Part shown: piece after piece, positions 50,514 to 58,866 of the stretch
Numbering within the stretch: position 1 is the first letter of the stretch
How the letters are laid out: every line of letters starts with the position of its first letter
Assembly (NCBI GenBank): GCA_947259915.1
Contig: CAMYOC010000044.1
Location: forward strand, 1-64,000
Length of the DNA: 64,000 nucleotides
Reading direction: 5' to 3'
Source: an uncultured Gammaproteobacteria bacterium
Lineage (GTDB): Bacteria; Pseudomonadota; Gammaproteobacteria; Steroidobacterales; XN24
Position numbers and translations under genes: made by a program
Notes under the pieces: model-generated
What the model saw: the letters and a program-made list of their open reading frames with translations, nothing else
What the model was told of the DNA's origin: nothing
Database searches by the model: none

Positions 50514-51659
50514 TTGATCCTCAAAGTCTGGATTTCGACTTTGCTGTTGGCCGCTCTTGCCGTCACGGCGGTGGCCGATGACGATCCCGGCGCCCGGTTG
50601 CAGCAGCTGCGAGAGCGGATGGGTGCGTTACAAAAGGAGCTGGAACAGGACGCTGATCGCCGCGACAAGGAGGCCGCCCAACTGCGCAAGACAGAGCAGG
50701 ATGCGGCGGCCGCGGCCGGGGAGCTTGAGCGGACCCGCACCGCGATTGCGGACCATCGGCGTCGTCTCGACGCCCTGGGCGCAGAAAAGCGGGACAGCGA
50801 ATCGCGTCTGGATTCCGGGCGGGCCGATCTGGCAGTCCAGGTGCGAGCAGCCTATCTCGGTGGCCGGCAGGAGCGACTGCGGATGCTACTCAATCAGCAG
50901 GATCCGGCCTTGCTCGGCCGGATGCTGGTGTATTACCGCTACCTGAGTGAATTTCGCGCAGACCAGATCGATGCTGTCGTCGCCGAGCTGTCGCGGATGG
51001 TGGCCGTGGAACGGGAGCTTGTCGTCGCGACCCGGGAACTGGAGGAGCTCGAGAGCAAGCGCCGTCGCAAGGTCGCGAAGGTGGAGCAGGCACGACAATC
51101 CCGGGCAGCTGCAGTGGCCAGGCTCGATGCACGGATCGAAAGCAACGCCGAGGCGGTGACCCGGCTGCAGTCCGAGGAAGAGACCCTGCTGCGGCTGATT
51201 GAGGAACTGCAGCGGGCGCTGGCGGATATGCCCGGCGCTCAGCGAGAGCCCTTCGCCGAGCAGCGGGGCAAGCTGGCATGGCCGGTCAAGGGCAGTTTGC
51301 TGCACGATTTCGGCCAGCCCCGTGCGGGAGGGTCGCTGCGCTGGAACGGCGTCATGGTCAGTGCCGACCGCGGCGCCGAGGTACGCGCGGTCTATCACGG
51401 ACGCGTGGCCTATGCTGACTGGCTGCCGGGCATGGGCCTGCTGTTGGTGATCGAACATGGCGACGACTATCTCAGCTTGTATGGTCATAACGAGGTGTTG
51501 TTCAAGCAGGTCGGTGACTGGGTACAGCCGGGCGAGGTGATCGCCGCGGCCGGTGACAGCGGCGGCCGCAGCCGGGCAGCGCTCTACTTCGAGATCCGGC
51601 GGGGCAAGCAGCCGCAGGATCCGCACCGCTGGTTCGGTGCCCGACTGTCGGCGCGCTGA
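50514..51659 (+). CDS. envC: Murein hydrolase activator EnvC
   Basis: A 381-residue periplasmic protein. Signal peptide (about 1-22), long coiled coil (about 28-240), then a LytM/M23 domain in which the metal ligands are replaced (RWNGVMVSADRG and ALYFEIRRGK in place of HxxxD and HxH). That degeneracy is the hallmark of EnvC, which activates amidases AmiA/B at the septum. The start is probably TTG at 50514, with AGG eight bases before it; GTG at 50487 is the alternative. A ctpA-like protease and yibQ follow. Confidence 0.92.
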   Translation: MILKVWISTLLLAALAVTAVADDDPGARLQQLRERMGALQKELEQDADRRDKEAAQLRKTEQDAAAAAGELERTRTAIADHRRRLDALGAEKRDSESRLDSGRADLAVQVRAAYLGGRQERLRMLLNQQDPALLGRMLVYYRYLSEFRADQIDAVVAELSRMVAVERELVVATRELEELESKRRRKVAKVEQARQSRAAAVARLDARIESNAEAVTRLQSEEETLLRLIEELQRALADMPGAQREPFAEQRGKLAWPVKGSLLHDFGQPRAGGSLRWNGVMVSADRGAEVRAVYHGRVAYADWLPGMGLLLVIEHGDDYLSLYGHNEVLFKQVGDWVQPGEVIAAAGDSGGRSRAALYFEIRRGKQPQDPHRWFGARLSAR

Positions 51660-51730
51660 CGCCGTTTTGAGGGCTCCGGGCCCTGTGCTATGGTCGATGC
51701 TCAATCCCCGGGGGGGGTCCAGGACACGCT

Positions 51731-52945
51731 ATGTCTCTGAAAGTCAGGGGACTTCTTGCAATTGGCATCGGTACGGCGCTGGGTCTGGCGCTGAGCCTGG
51801 GATCCGCTGTGCTGGCCGGCCGGCAACTGCCGGTCGACGTCGCGTTGGACGCCGGGCAGTCACAATTGCTGACGGAAGTGCTCGAGCACGTGCGGCGTGA
51901 GTATGTGGATCCGGTCGATGACCGGCGCCTGCTCGAATCCGCGGTCCGCGGTCTGATCGCCGGACTCGATGATCATTCGGCTTTTCTCGATGCTGCCGAA
52001 TACCGCGACATCCTCGACAGCACCAGCGGCAGCTATACGGGGATCGGCCTCAACGTGGGTATCGATGAGGGTCACGTCGTGGTGATCTCGCCGATGCCGA
52101 GCGGGCCCGCCGCCAACGCCGGCGTGTTGGCCGGAGACGTGATCGTCAGTGTCGACGGCATGCCCGTGGGCGCTGCCGAATTCGACGAGACCATCGCACA
52201 ACTGCGTGGCGAGCCGGGCTCCCGGGTCCGCCTGACCGTGGTCCGCGGGCAGGATGGCTGGCCGCGCTCCTTTGATATCGAACGCTCCGAGGTCAGGCTT
52301 CCGAGCGTCGAATGGCGACAGCTGGAGCGCCGATATGGCTATCTGCGTCTGTCCCATTTCACTGCGACCACCGCCGATGAAGTCGAACAAGCGCTTGCCG
52401 AGCTGACTGCAACGCAGGTCGAGGGCCTGGTCATCGATCTGCGCGACAACCCGGGTGGCGTGCTGGATGCCGCAGTGGACGTGGCCGACCTGTTCCTGGA
52501 CAACGGCGTCATCGTAAGCGCCGACGGTCGCGCCGCGGATGCCCGCTTCCGCTACCGGGCCCGCGGTGGTGATCTGATGGCCGGCAAGCCGATCACGATC
52601 CTGGTCAACGGTGGTTCTGCGTCGGCCTCCGAGATTCTGGCCGGCGCGCTACAGGACAATGATCGGGCGCTGATTATCGGCTCGCCCACCTTTGGCAAGG
52701 GTTCGGTGCAGACGGTGCTGCCGCTGTCTGAAGGGCGCGCGATCAAGCTCACAACGTCGCGCTATTTCACGCCGTCCGGTCGGTCCATTCACAACAGCGG
52801 CATCCGGCCCGATATCACCGCTTACCCCAATCCCGACGACGCTGATGGAGACCGCGAGCTCGGCATCGCGATCGCTCGCCTGCAACAGTCACCTGCGACA
52901 GAATCCCGCAGGATCGCCGTCTCAGAGGCGCGCCCGAATCCATGA
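51731..52945 (+). CDS. Carboxy-terminal processing protease, S41 family (CtpA-like)
   Basis: A 404-residue exported protease. N-terminal signal/anchor (about 5-30), a PDZ domain (about 95-185), and the S41 core with catalytic Ser298 (NGGSASASEILAG) and Lys323 (PTFGKGSVQ). It should trim periplasmic proteins, possibly cell-wall hydrolases, since it lies between envC and yibQ. It overlaps yibQ by four bases. Confidence 0.94.
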   Translation: MSLKVRGLLAIGIGTALGLALSLGSAVLAGRQLPVDVALDAGQSQLLTEVLEHVRREYVDPVDDRRLLESAVRGLIAGLDDHSAFLDAAEYRDILDSTSGSYTGIGLNVGIDEGHVVVISPMPSGPAANAGVLAGDVIVSVDGMPVGAAEFDETIAQLRGEPGSRVRLTVVRGQDGWPRSFDIERSEVRLPSVEWRQLERRYGYLRLSHFTATTADEVEQALAELTATQVEGLVIDLRDNPGGVLDAAVDVADLFLDNGVIVSADGRAADARFRYRARGGDLMAGKPITILVNGGSASASEILAGALQDNDRALIIGSPTFGKGSVQTVLPLSEGRAIKLTTSRYFTPSGRSIHNSGIRPDITAYPNPDDADGDRELGIAIARLQQSPATESRRIAVSEARPNP

Positions 52946-53751
52946 CCTGGCGGAGCCTCCCGGGTCTTGTCACCCTGGGGCTCTCCTCACTGGCCGCTGC
53001 CCTCCCCGCCTCAGCCGCTGACGCGCCAGTAGTGGCGATCATCATCGACGATCTCGGCCATGCGCTGGATCCGGGTCTTCAGGTCGCAGCCCTGCCCGGC
53101 CCGGTCGCCTGTTCGGTGCTGCCACATACGCCCTCAGGCCGTTTACTGGCGGAGCGCTGCCATGCGTCGGGCAAGGAAGTGATGTTGCACCTGCCGATGC
53201 AGCCGATCGATCCCGCGGAGCAGCCCGGCGTCGGGGCACTGGAGATCCGGCAAGCGCGCGGTGAATTGCTGCAAAGACTGGAGGCGGCGATGGCGGCGGT
53301 GCCTCACGCCAGTGGCGTAAACAACCACATGGGGAGCCTGCTGACCAGACATCTGGCGCAGATGCAGTGGGTCATGGAATCGCTGGGTGCCAAACGCGAT
53401 CTGTTCTTTGTCGACAGCGTGACCACATCGGCCAGCGTCGCCTGGCGGGTAGCGGTGTCCAATGGACTGCGGACCGTGCGCCGGGATGTGTTTCTGGACA
53501 TCTCGTCCCGGCCCGAGGACATACGCGAGGCACTGACGCGACTGAAGAATGAGGCGCGCCGCCGCGGTTTCGCCCTGGCCATCGGTCACCCCTATCCGGA
53601 GACCCTGGCCGCTCTGCAGACAGAGCTTCCACGGCTGCGGCAGGAAGGTATCATGCTGGTGAGCGTCGACGAACTGATTCGGCGTAGCAGCACGGAGAGC
53701 GCCCCATGGCTCGTGTACTCGTCCCCCTCGCTGCCGGTTTCGAGGAGATAG
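52942..53751 (+). CDS. Divergent polysaccharide deacetylase family protein (YibQ-like)
   Basis: A 269-residue periplasmic protein with a signal peptide to about ASA25. The NodB-like divergent domain shows VVAIIIDDLGH, GVNNHMGSLLT and FALAIGHPYPET. The substrate is unknown; proximity to envC suggests a cell-wall role. Its last 15 codons overlap the DJ-1 relic by 46 bases. The C-terminal PWLVYSSPSLPVSRR looks non-homologous and may exist only because of that overlap. Confidence 0.9.
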   Translation: MTWRSLPGLVTLGLSSLAAALPASAADAPVVAIIIDDLGHALDPGLQVAALPGPVACSVLPHTPSGRLLAERCHASGKEVMLHLPMQPIDPAEQPGVGALEIRQARGELLQRLEAAMAAVPHASGVNNHMGSLLTRHLAQMQWVMESLGAKRDLFFVDSVTTSASVAWRVAVSNGLRTVRRDVFLDISSRPEDIREALTRLKNEARRRGFALAIGHPYPETLAALQTELPRLRQEGIMLVSVDELIRRSSTESAPWLVYSSPSLPVSRR

Positions 53752-54014
53752 AGGCTGTAACCATCATCGATATCCTGCGTCGCGCCACCAGTTACCCGGG
53801 CTTTCTCGATCCCCAATCGGTGCGTGGCCTGGTGCTCAGCGAAGAGCCTGTGGTGCAGGACGGACCACGGCTCACCTCGCGTGGCCCAGGCACCGCGATG
53901 GATTTCGCGCTCGCGCTGGTCGAGAATCTTGCCGGTGAAGATAAGCGCGACGCTGTCGAGACGGGGCTGCAACGGCCGGCGATGACCGGCGTATCCAACA
54001 GGCACACGGTTTAG
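53706..54014 (+). pseudogene. DJ-1/PfpI family gene with an internal in-frame deletion
   Basis: A 102-residue frame whose ends match DJ-1/YajL but whose middle is gone. Residues 1-27 give the family N-terminus, with LAAGFEEIEAVTIIDILRR including the conserved Glu. Residue 28 onward jumps to the C-terminal third: TSYPGFLD, then LTSRGPGTAMDFALALVE. About 90-95 residues are missing, including the nucleophile-elbow cysteine. An active enzyme is therefore unlikely. The frame stays open, with a plausible GGAGAG ribosome site, so a short protein may still be made. The next gene starts directly after its stop. Confidence 0.8.
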
Positions 54015-55076
54015 ATGAGAAGTTTACGAGAGAAACTTGTCGCTGACGTCGGCGAGGAAATCGAACGGGATCAGATAAGGGGCTTTGCCCGCAGCGTGGC
54101 CGAGATCGAATGGCTGGTGCTGATCCTGGTGATGCTCTATCTGCTGGCGCCCGGCACCGATGTGGCGGATCAGCCGGTGGTGACCGTTGCGCTGGTCGGC
54201 TTCGCCGCGTTCATCCTGATATTCCGCTATCTCGGCTTCTACCGGACCCAATCCCGGCTCAAGATCAGCATCGAGACGCTGGCAATGATCGCGTTTGTCA
54301 CCGCCGTGCTGCTGCCGACCGGCCGGCTCGAGAGTCCGCTGCTCAACCTTTATCTGCTGCCGATCATCGTCACTGCGCTGACCCTGGGTAAATGGGTGAC
54401 CCTGTTGTTCGTGGCGCTGATCTCCGTGTGTTGTGTGTTCGTGGGTGGGGACGTGACGATGGCCTTGTCGCTGGCCGGCATGAGCGAAATCCTGGCCAAT
54501 CTGGCGCCCTTCCTGCTGGTCGCCTTCGTTACGACCATGCTGGCCAACGACATCCACATCGCCAAGAGCCGGATCCGCACGCTTTCTGAAACCGACGAAT
54601 TGACCGGTCTGCAGAACATGCGCGCGTTCTCACGGCTGCACAAACAGGAGCATGAAAGAGCCGGACGCTACGAGCGGACTTACGGCCTGATGCTGCTGGA
54701 CATGGATAATCTAAAAGGGATCAACGACACCCTCGGACACGAAGCCGGCAACAGCGCGATCGTGCTGGTTGCCAATGTCATCACCCGGCTGATACGCAAC
54801 ACGGATGCGGCGGCCCGCTATGGTGGTGATGAGTTCATCGTGTTGTTGTCGGAGATCACACCCGAGCGCCTGGATCAGATCAGTAAGCGCATCCGCAGCA
54901 GCGTGCACAACGCCACGCTTGAGTTTGAAGGCCGCATGTACCGGACTTCGGTCAGTATCGGTACGGCGGTGTTTCCTGACGACGGCACGGATCCAAAAGA
55001 CCTGATCACCAAGGCGGATGGCAAGATGTATCAGAACAAGGAACTCCAGCGCCGCCCGTCGGTGAAGGTCCCTTAG
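54015..55076 (+). CDS. Membrane diguanylate cyclase (GGDEF)
   Basis: A 353-residue protein: five or six membrane segments (about 32-178), then a GGDEF domain with LLDMDNLKGINDTLGH and intact GGDEF at 270-274. An RxxD inhibitory I-site (RNTD, 261-264) is present at the right distance, so product feedback is likely. Its ATG abuts the stop of the DJ-1 relic. The sensory membrane part matches no family I can name. Confidence 0.9.
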   Translation: MRSLREKLVADVGEEIERDQIRGFARSVAEIEWLVLILVMLYLLAPGTDVADQPVVTVALVGFAAFILIFRYLGFYRTQSRLKISIETLAMIAFVTAVLLPTGRLESPLLNLYLLPIIVTALTLGKWVTLLFVALISVCCVFVGGDVTMALSLAGMSEILANLAPFLLVAFVTTMLANDIHIAKSRIRTLSETDELTGLQNMRAFSRLHKQEHERAGRYERTYGLMLLDMDNLKGINDTLGHEAGNSAIVLVANVITRLIRNTDAAARYGGDEFIVLLSEITPERLDQISKRIRSSVHNATLEFEGRMYRTSVSIGTAVFPDDGTDPKDLITKADGKMYQNKELQRRPSVKVP

Positions 55077-55092
55077 GGGGGACTCTGAATCT

Positions 55093-55740
55093 ATGGGTCC
55101 GCCACGAGCATTGTGTTCCGACCGCGAGTTGCTGGCCCTGTTGGCGGTAGTCACGGTGGCGCTGGTGATCTCGGGTATCGGCCCGAGCGACTATATGACC
55201 TGGGTGCTCGAGGTGCTGCCTGTGCTGATCGTTGCGCCGCTGCTGATATTCACCCGGCAACGGTTTCCGCTGACGCGGCTGTGCTACTGGTTCATCGTCG
55301 TGCACGCATTGATCCTGATCCTTGGCGGGCACTACACCTACGCCAAAGTGCCGCTTGGCTTCTGGATCCAGGATGCGTTCGACCTGGCACGCAATCCCTA
55401 CGATCGTATCGGGCATCTCGCCCAGGGCTTTATCCCGGCGCTGGTGGCGCGGGAGATCCTGCTGCGCCAGACGCCGCTCAGATCCGGCGGCTGGCTGTTT
55501 CTGCTGGTGGTCAGCGTCTGTCTGGCGTTTAGCGCGTTTTACGAGATGATCGAATGGTGGGTAGCGATCCTCGCCGGCCTCTCTGCCGACGCGTTCCTTG
55601 GCACTCAGGGTGATATCTGGGATACGCAGTGGGACATGTTTCTTGCCCTGATCGGCGCGATGTCGGCACTGCTGATACTCAGCCGGGTTCAGGACCGGCA
55701 ACTTGTCCGTATGGGTATCGATCCGGGTGCGCCCGTTTGA
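55093..55740 (+). CDS. DUF2238 (YjdF-like) membrane protein
   Basis: A 215-residue inner-membrane protein with about six membrane helices. It shows the family blocks GGHYTYAKVPLGFWIQDAF, NPYDRIGHLAQGF, EMIEWWVAIL and the DIWDTQWDMFLALIGA close. The biochemical role of DUF2238 is unknown. It starts 16 bases after the GGDEF gene. Confidence 0.88.
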   Translation: MGPPRALCSDRELLALLAVVTVALVISGIGPSDYMTWVLEVLPVLIVAPLLIFTRQRFPLTRLCYWFIVVHALILILGGHYTYAKVPLGFWIQDAFDLARNPYDRIGHLAQGFIPALVAREILLRQTPLRSGGWLFLLVVSVCLAFSAFYEMIEWWVAILAGLSADAFLGTQGDIWDTQWDMFLALIGAMSALLILSRVQDRQLVRMGIDPGAPV

Positions 55741-55803
55741 GCATGGCGCAGTCGCGCCGGGGGCACGGGCGGCGTCCCTCACCCTGAGCAGGGAGTCACC
55801 TCG

Positions 55804-56331
55804 ATCACCCTCGCGTCCACATGGTCTTTATCAGCGGCACAGCCAGACGATCTCCGCTGGCTGATCGATCGGCTGCGCGAAGCGCATTTGCCGGATCAGG
55901 GGATACGTGTCAGCGACTCCGAACGTTATCTGATTGCCCGGGACCGGGCTGGCGCGGCGTTTGGCGGCGTCGGTCTGGAATTGCGCCCGCCCCACGCGTT
56001 GCTGCGTTCTCTGATCGTACGCACCGATGCCCGGGGCGCGGGTCTCGGCCGCACACTCGTCAGTGCCGCGGAGGATCTTGCCCGGGAGCACGGTATCCTG
56101 GCTTTGTACCTGCTGACGCTGGACGCGGACGCATTCTTCCGTCGCCTGGGCTATGTTGAGATCCAGCGTGATGTCGTGCCGGACCCGATTCAGGATACCG
56201 GGGAATTCGCCGATCTGTGCCCGGCATCGGCGATCTGTTTGCGCAAGCGACTGGTCACCGGAACCGGCCGCGACACCCGGGGTGACGCGGACTCCGCTGA
56301 CGGGCTGGACGACCCCGGGGGTACGCGTTGA
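55804..56331 (+). CDS. GNAT N-acetyltransferase (ArsN2-like), probable non-canonical start
   Basis: The GNAT fold covers at least residues from TTG 55888 onward (147 codons): RSLIVRTDARGAGLGRTLV is the acetyl-CoA motif A and LYLLTLDADAFFRRLGYVEI the C-terminal motif. Homologues start about 28 residues earlier, and the frame stays open there (LSAAQPDDLRWLIDRLREAHL), but no ATG, GTG or TTG occurs. ATC at 55804, with GGGAG 9 bases upstream, is the best-placed start. It resembles ArsN2 of arsenic clusters, though no ars gene is near. Extent is uncertain, family fairly sure. Confidence 0.72.
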   Translation: MTLASTWSLSAAQPDDLRWLIDRLREAHLPDQGIRVSDSERYLIARDRAGAAFGGVGLELRPPHALLRSLIVRTDARGAGLGRTLVSAAEDLAREHGILALYLLTLDADAFFRRLGYVEIQRDVVPDPIQDTGEFADLCPASAICLRKRLVTGTGRDTRGDADSADGLDDPGGTR

Positions 56332-56606
56332 TCGACCGACCGTGGCAGATGCTGCTGGCCCTGGTACTTATCGGGCTGATGGTGCTGTTGTTGAGGCGGA
56401 CCGCCCCTCGTCGCCGCCGACCTGCGGCCGGTCCGGCTTCCCGCGTCGGCTGGTTTTTGCTGCGAGTATTGTTGTGGTTACTGTTGTTGCTGGGGGTGCT
56501 GGTGGCGCTTGAGGCGACCGGTTTTGTCGATGCCAATATCTGTCTGGAATTCAGCCCGGGCGTCGAGTGGTGTAATCACACACCGGACCCGGTCGAGACG
56601 CCCTGA
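56328..56606 (+). CDS. Small hypothetical membrane protein
   Basis: A 92-residue protein of unknown function. Two hydrophobic segments (about 7-22 and 42-62) flank an Arg/Pro-rich loop. A short tail with two cysteines (ICLEFSPGVEWCNH) may be periplasmic and disulfide-bonded. The start is TTG at 56328, whose bases overlap the GNAT stop as TTGA, so it is probably translationally coupled. No family is recognised. Confidence 0.6.
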   Translation: MIDRPWQMLLALVLIGLMVLLLRRTAPRRRRPAAGPASRVGWFLLRVLLWLLLLLGVLVALEATGFVDANICLEFSPGVEWCNHTPDPVETP

Positions 56607-56699
56607 AAACGCAGGTGAGCGGCGCATAAGTTTGGCGGGCCACTGGCCTGCACTTAAACTGACAGCCTGGTTCAATATGGCAACGCGGGAGAGAACGGA

Positions 56700-56873
56700 A
56701 TGGAAGGTGGAATTATCGGAGCCCTCGTGCTCCTGGCCGATATCTGGGCGATTCTCAACGTGGTTCAGAGCAATTCAGAGACGACTCCAAAGGTGCTATG
56801 GACTGCGGCCATAATCCTGCTGCCGATCCTGGGTTTTATCGCCTGGCTGATCGCGGGGCCGCGCAAGGCCTGA
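56700..56873 (+). CDS. PLDc_N-type small membrane protein
   Basis: A 57-residue protein that begins MEGGIIGALVLLADIWAILN, has two membrane helices split by a polar loop (QSNSETTPK), and ends GFIAWLIAGPRKA. This matches the phospholipase D N-terminal-like (PLDc_N) family of short membrane proteins. A GGGAGAGAACGGA ribosome region precedes the ATG. Function is unknown; it is the last plus-strand gene before a convergent oxygenase. Confidence 0.82.
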   Translation: MEGGIIGALVLLADIWAILNVVQSNSETTPKVLWTAAIILLPILGFIAWLIAGPRKA

Positions 56874-56900
56874 GTGCTCGAGTCGCATTCGCGATACTGC

Positions 56901-58241
56901 TCAGCCCGCGGTCACGGGATACGCGCCGGCCCGGATCCAGCGGCTCAACAGCCATTTCTCGCCTCGTTCCACCGGCGCTCCTGCGTGTAGCGTGCTCGCG
57001 TCCGGCGCGCCGTCGGGGTCGCAGTTAAAAAATAACAGTCCGCAACCGGTGGCCGGAGGGATGGTCAGGTCGACCTCGGGAAAGCAGGTCTCGCCGCCGG
57101 CTTCCACGTCGTTCAGATAGACCAGAAAGGTCGCCACCCGCTGCCCACCCTGGTCGAGACCGACACGGCTGCCGGGCGCGCGTGGATCGTAATAGTCCCG
57201 GTGCGGCCGGTATTCGTCGCCGGGTCCGTAATGCAGGATGGTGATCGGCTCCGCGTTTTCGGGTGGCAGCATCGCGTATCTCGCCAGGCGTTGCTCGATA
57301 TTCCAGACCACCAGGTCGCGTAGCGGGTCCAGCATCCGCGCCGATGATGCCCGTCTCGCCTGATCGACGACGCGCTCGCCCGTCTGGCGGTCCAGCACGC
57401 GGGCGGTGCGGAGGAACGGCCGAGCCATCGCGATCAGATGAAAACACTCTTCCTGCGACAGCAGATCGGGGAACAGGAAACAGCGTGGCTGCCATGCGGC
57501 GACCCGGGGTGCCGTCGTGCCCGATTTGATCAGGGATTCATGTGGCGCATCGGGCCGGATCGGTTGCCTGCTCATGGCCTGGGCATGCGCGATGTGCTCA
57601 TCGTCCAGATGTGGCGCCAGGCGGTTGGCGGCCATGGAGCCGCCCGGGTAACCGGCGACGGCGGCCGCCATGTAGCTGGCCAGCGCGCGGATCGGGTCGG
57701 CGCTCAGCGTATGCCCGTGTTCGTGACGCCAGCCGATGGCGCACAGCGCTCGCGGTTCGCCAGCGGCAGCAGCGCGGCCATACCAGGCTGTCGCCTGCAG
57801 CGGGTCCGGGTCGCCGCCCATGCCCTGGCTGAGACAGTAGGCATACTGGCACATGGCGACCGGGTGGCCGGCATCGGCAGCCTGGCGGAAACAGTCCCTG
57901 GCGGCTGCGGGATCCTGCTGTCGGCCATAACCGGCCCCGTACATCTCGCCCAGCCGGTAGCGCGCCTCCGGAAAGCCCGCCTCGGCGGCGCGCAAAAACA
58001 GATCGCCCGCCGCACTCGGGTCGTATCCGACGCCCTGTCCGCGCAGCAGCATATAGCCCAGTGCAGACATCGCCGGTGCGAAACCCTGTTCCGCGGCTGC
58101 CTCCAGCGTCCGCCTGGCGGCCGCATAGTCGGCGTCGGCACCATGCTGTTGCAGATACCAGACGCCGAGGTTGTACTGGGCTGCGGCGATGCCGCGGGCG
58201 GCATCGCGCTTTAGTGTCTCGAGGTCGGGCGGCTGCGCCAT
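56901..58241 (-). CDS. Sel1-repeat protein fused to a prolyl-4-hydroxylase-type 2-oxoglutarate oxygenase
   Basis: A 446-residue two-part protein. Residues about 18-215 form five or six Sel1-like repeats (for example AAEAGFPEARYRLGEMYGAG), a protein-binding solenoid. Residues about 250-440 are an Fe(II)/2-oxoglutarate oxygenase of the P4H class: HRDYYDP (iron His and Asp, near 345), distal His419 (TLHAGAP) and 2-oxoglutarate Lys429 (GEKWLLSRW). No signal peptide, so cytoplasmic. It probably hydroxylates a protein held by the repeats; the target is unknown. It stands alone on its strand. Confidence 0.88.
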   Translation of the reverse strand: MAQPPDLETLKRDAARGIAAAQYNLGVWYLQQHGADADYAAARRTLEAAAEQGFAPAMSALGYMLLRGQGVGYDPSAAGDLFLRAAEAGFPEARYRLGEMYGAGYGRQQDPAAARDCFRQAADAGHPVAMCQYAYCLSQGMGGDPDPLQATAWYGRAAAAGEPRALCAIGWRHEHGHTLSADPIRALASYMAAAVAGYPGGSMAANRLAPHLDDEHIAHAQAMSRQPIRPDAPHESLIKSGTTAPRVAAWQPRCFLFPDLLSQEECFHLIAMARPFLRTARVLDRQTGERVVDQARRASSARMLDPLRDLVVWNIEQRLARYAMLPPENAEPITILHYGPGDEYRPHRDYYDPRAPGSRVGLDQGGQRVATFLVYLNDVEAGGETCFPEVDLTIPPATGCGLLFFNCDPDGAPDASTLHAGAPVERGEKWLLSRWIRAGAYPVTAG

Positions 58242-58361
58242 GTAAGTGCTCCTCCGCGGGGGCCGACAGCTTAGCAGAAGCAGGTGATCGCTCTTTGGCT
58301 AGAATGATTGAACGGGCCGGTGATGCTGCTGCGAATCGGGCGAAGAATACGGAGTAAAGAA

Positions 58362-58760
58362 ATGGAGCGAACCCTGGTGAGCAGTTCTGCCCCCTGGGAG
58401 GAACGGGTCGGTTATTCCCGGGCGGTGCGTGTCGGAGCCCATGTCTATGTATCCGGTACTACCGCCACGGATGCGGACGGGGCGTTGATCGACGGCGATG
58501 CCGCCGCCCAGACCCGGCAATGCCTGAGCAACATCCGCGCCGCATTGGAGCGGGCTGGCGCCAGCCTGGAAGACGTCGTGCGGACGCGAATCTATGTGAC
58601 GGATATCCGTGACTGGGAGGCCGTCGGTCACGCCCATGGCGAGATGTTCGGCGCCATCCGGCCCGCGACCTCGATGATCGAGGTCAGCCGCCTGATCGTG
58701 CCCGAGATGCTGGTCGAGATCGAAGCAGAAGCCTACGTGACCGACCGCCCGGAACCCTGA
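58362..58760 (+). CDS. Rid (YjgF/YER057c/UK114) family protein
   Basis: A 132-residue Rid-fold protein that should form trimers. The family opening [27 protein letters not shown] is split across residues 9-36; [21 protein letters not shown] follows. The Arg of archetypal RidA (in the PARS motif) is replaced by Thr103 ([12 protein letters not shown]), so imine deaminase activity of the RidA kind is doubtful. The ATG at 58362 has GGAG seven bases before it. Confidence 0.88.
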   Translation: MERTLVSSSAPWEERVGYSRAVRVGAHVYVSGTTATDADGALIDGDAAAQTRQCLSNIRAALERAGASLEDVVRTRIYVTDIRDWEAVGHAHGEMFGAIRPATSMIEVSRLIVPEMLVEIEAEAYVTDRPEP

Positions 58761-58866
58761 TAGCGATGGATCCGTGCTCGACCGTCGACCGGGCGTGGCA
58801 TCCTTGGTGCTGCCGGCCTCCGGTGGCACACTAGATGCTGCGGCTACACGCCAGGAGTAAAGCAGG

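Noticed and set aside
50514-51659. Active M23 endopeptidase instead of EnvC
   Set aside because: The zinc ligands of active LytM domains are replaced, so an activator role is the better reading.
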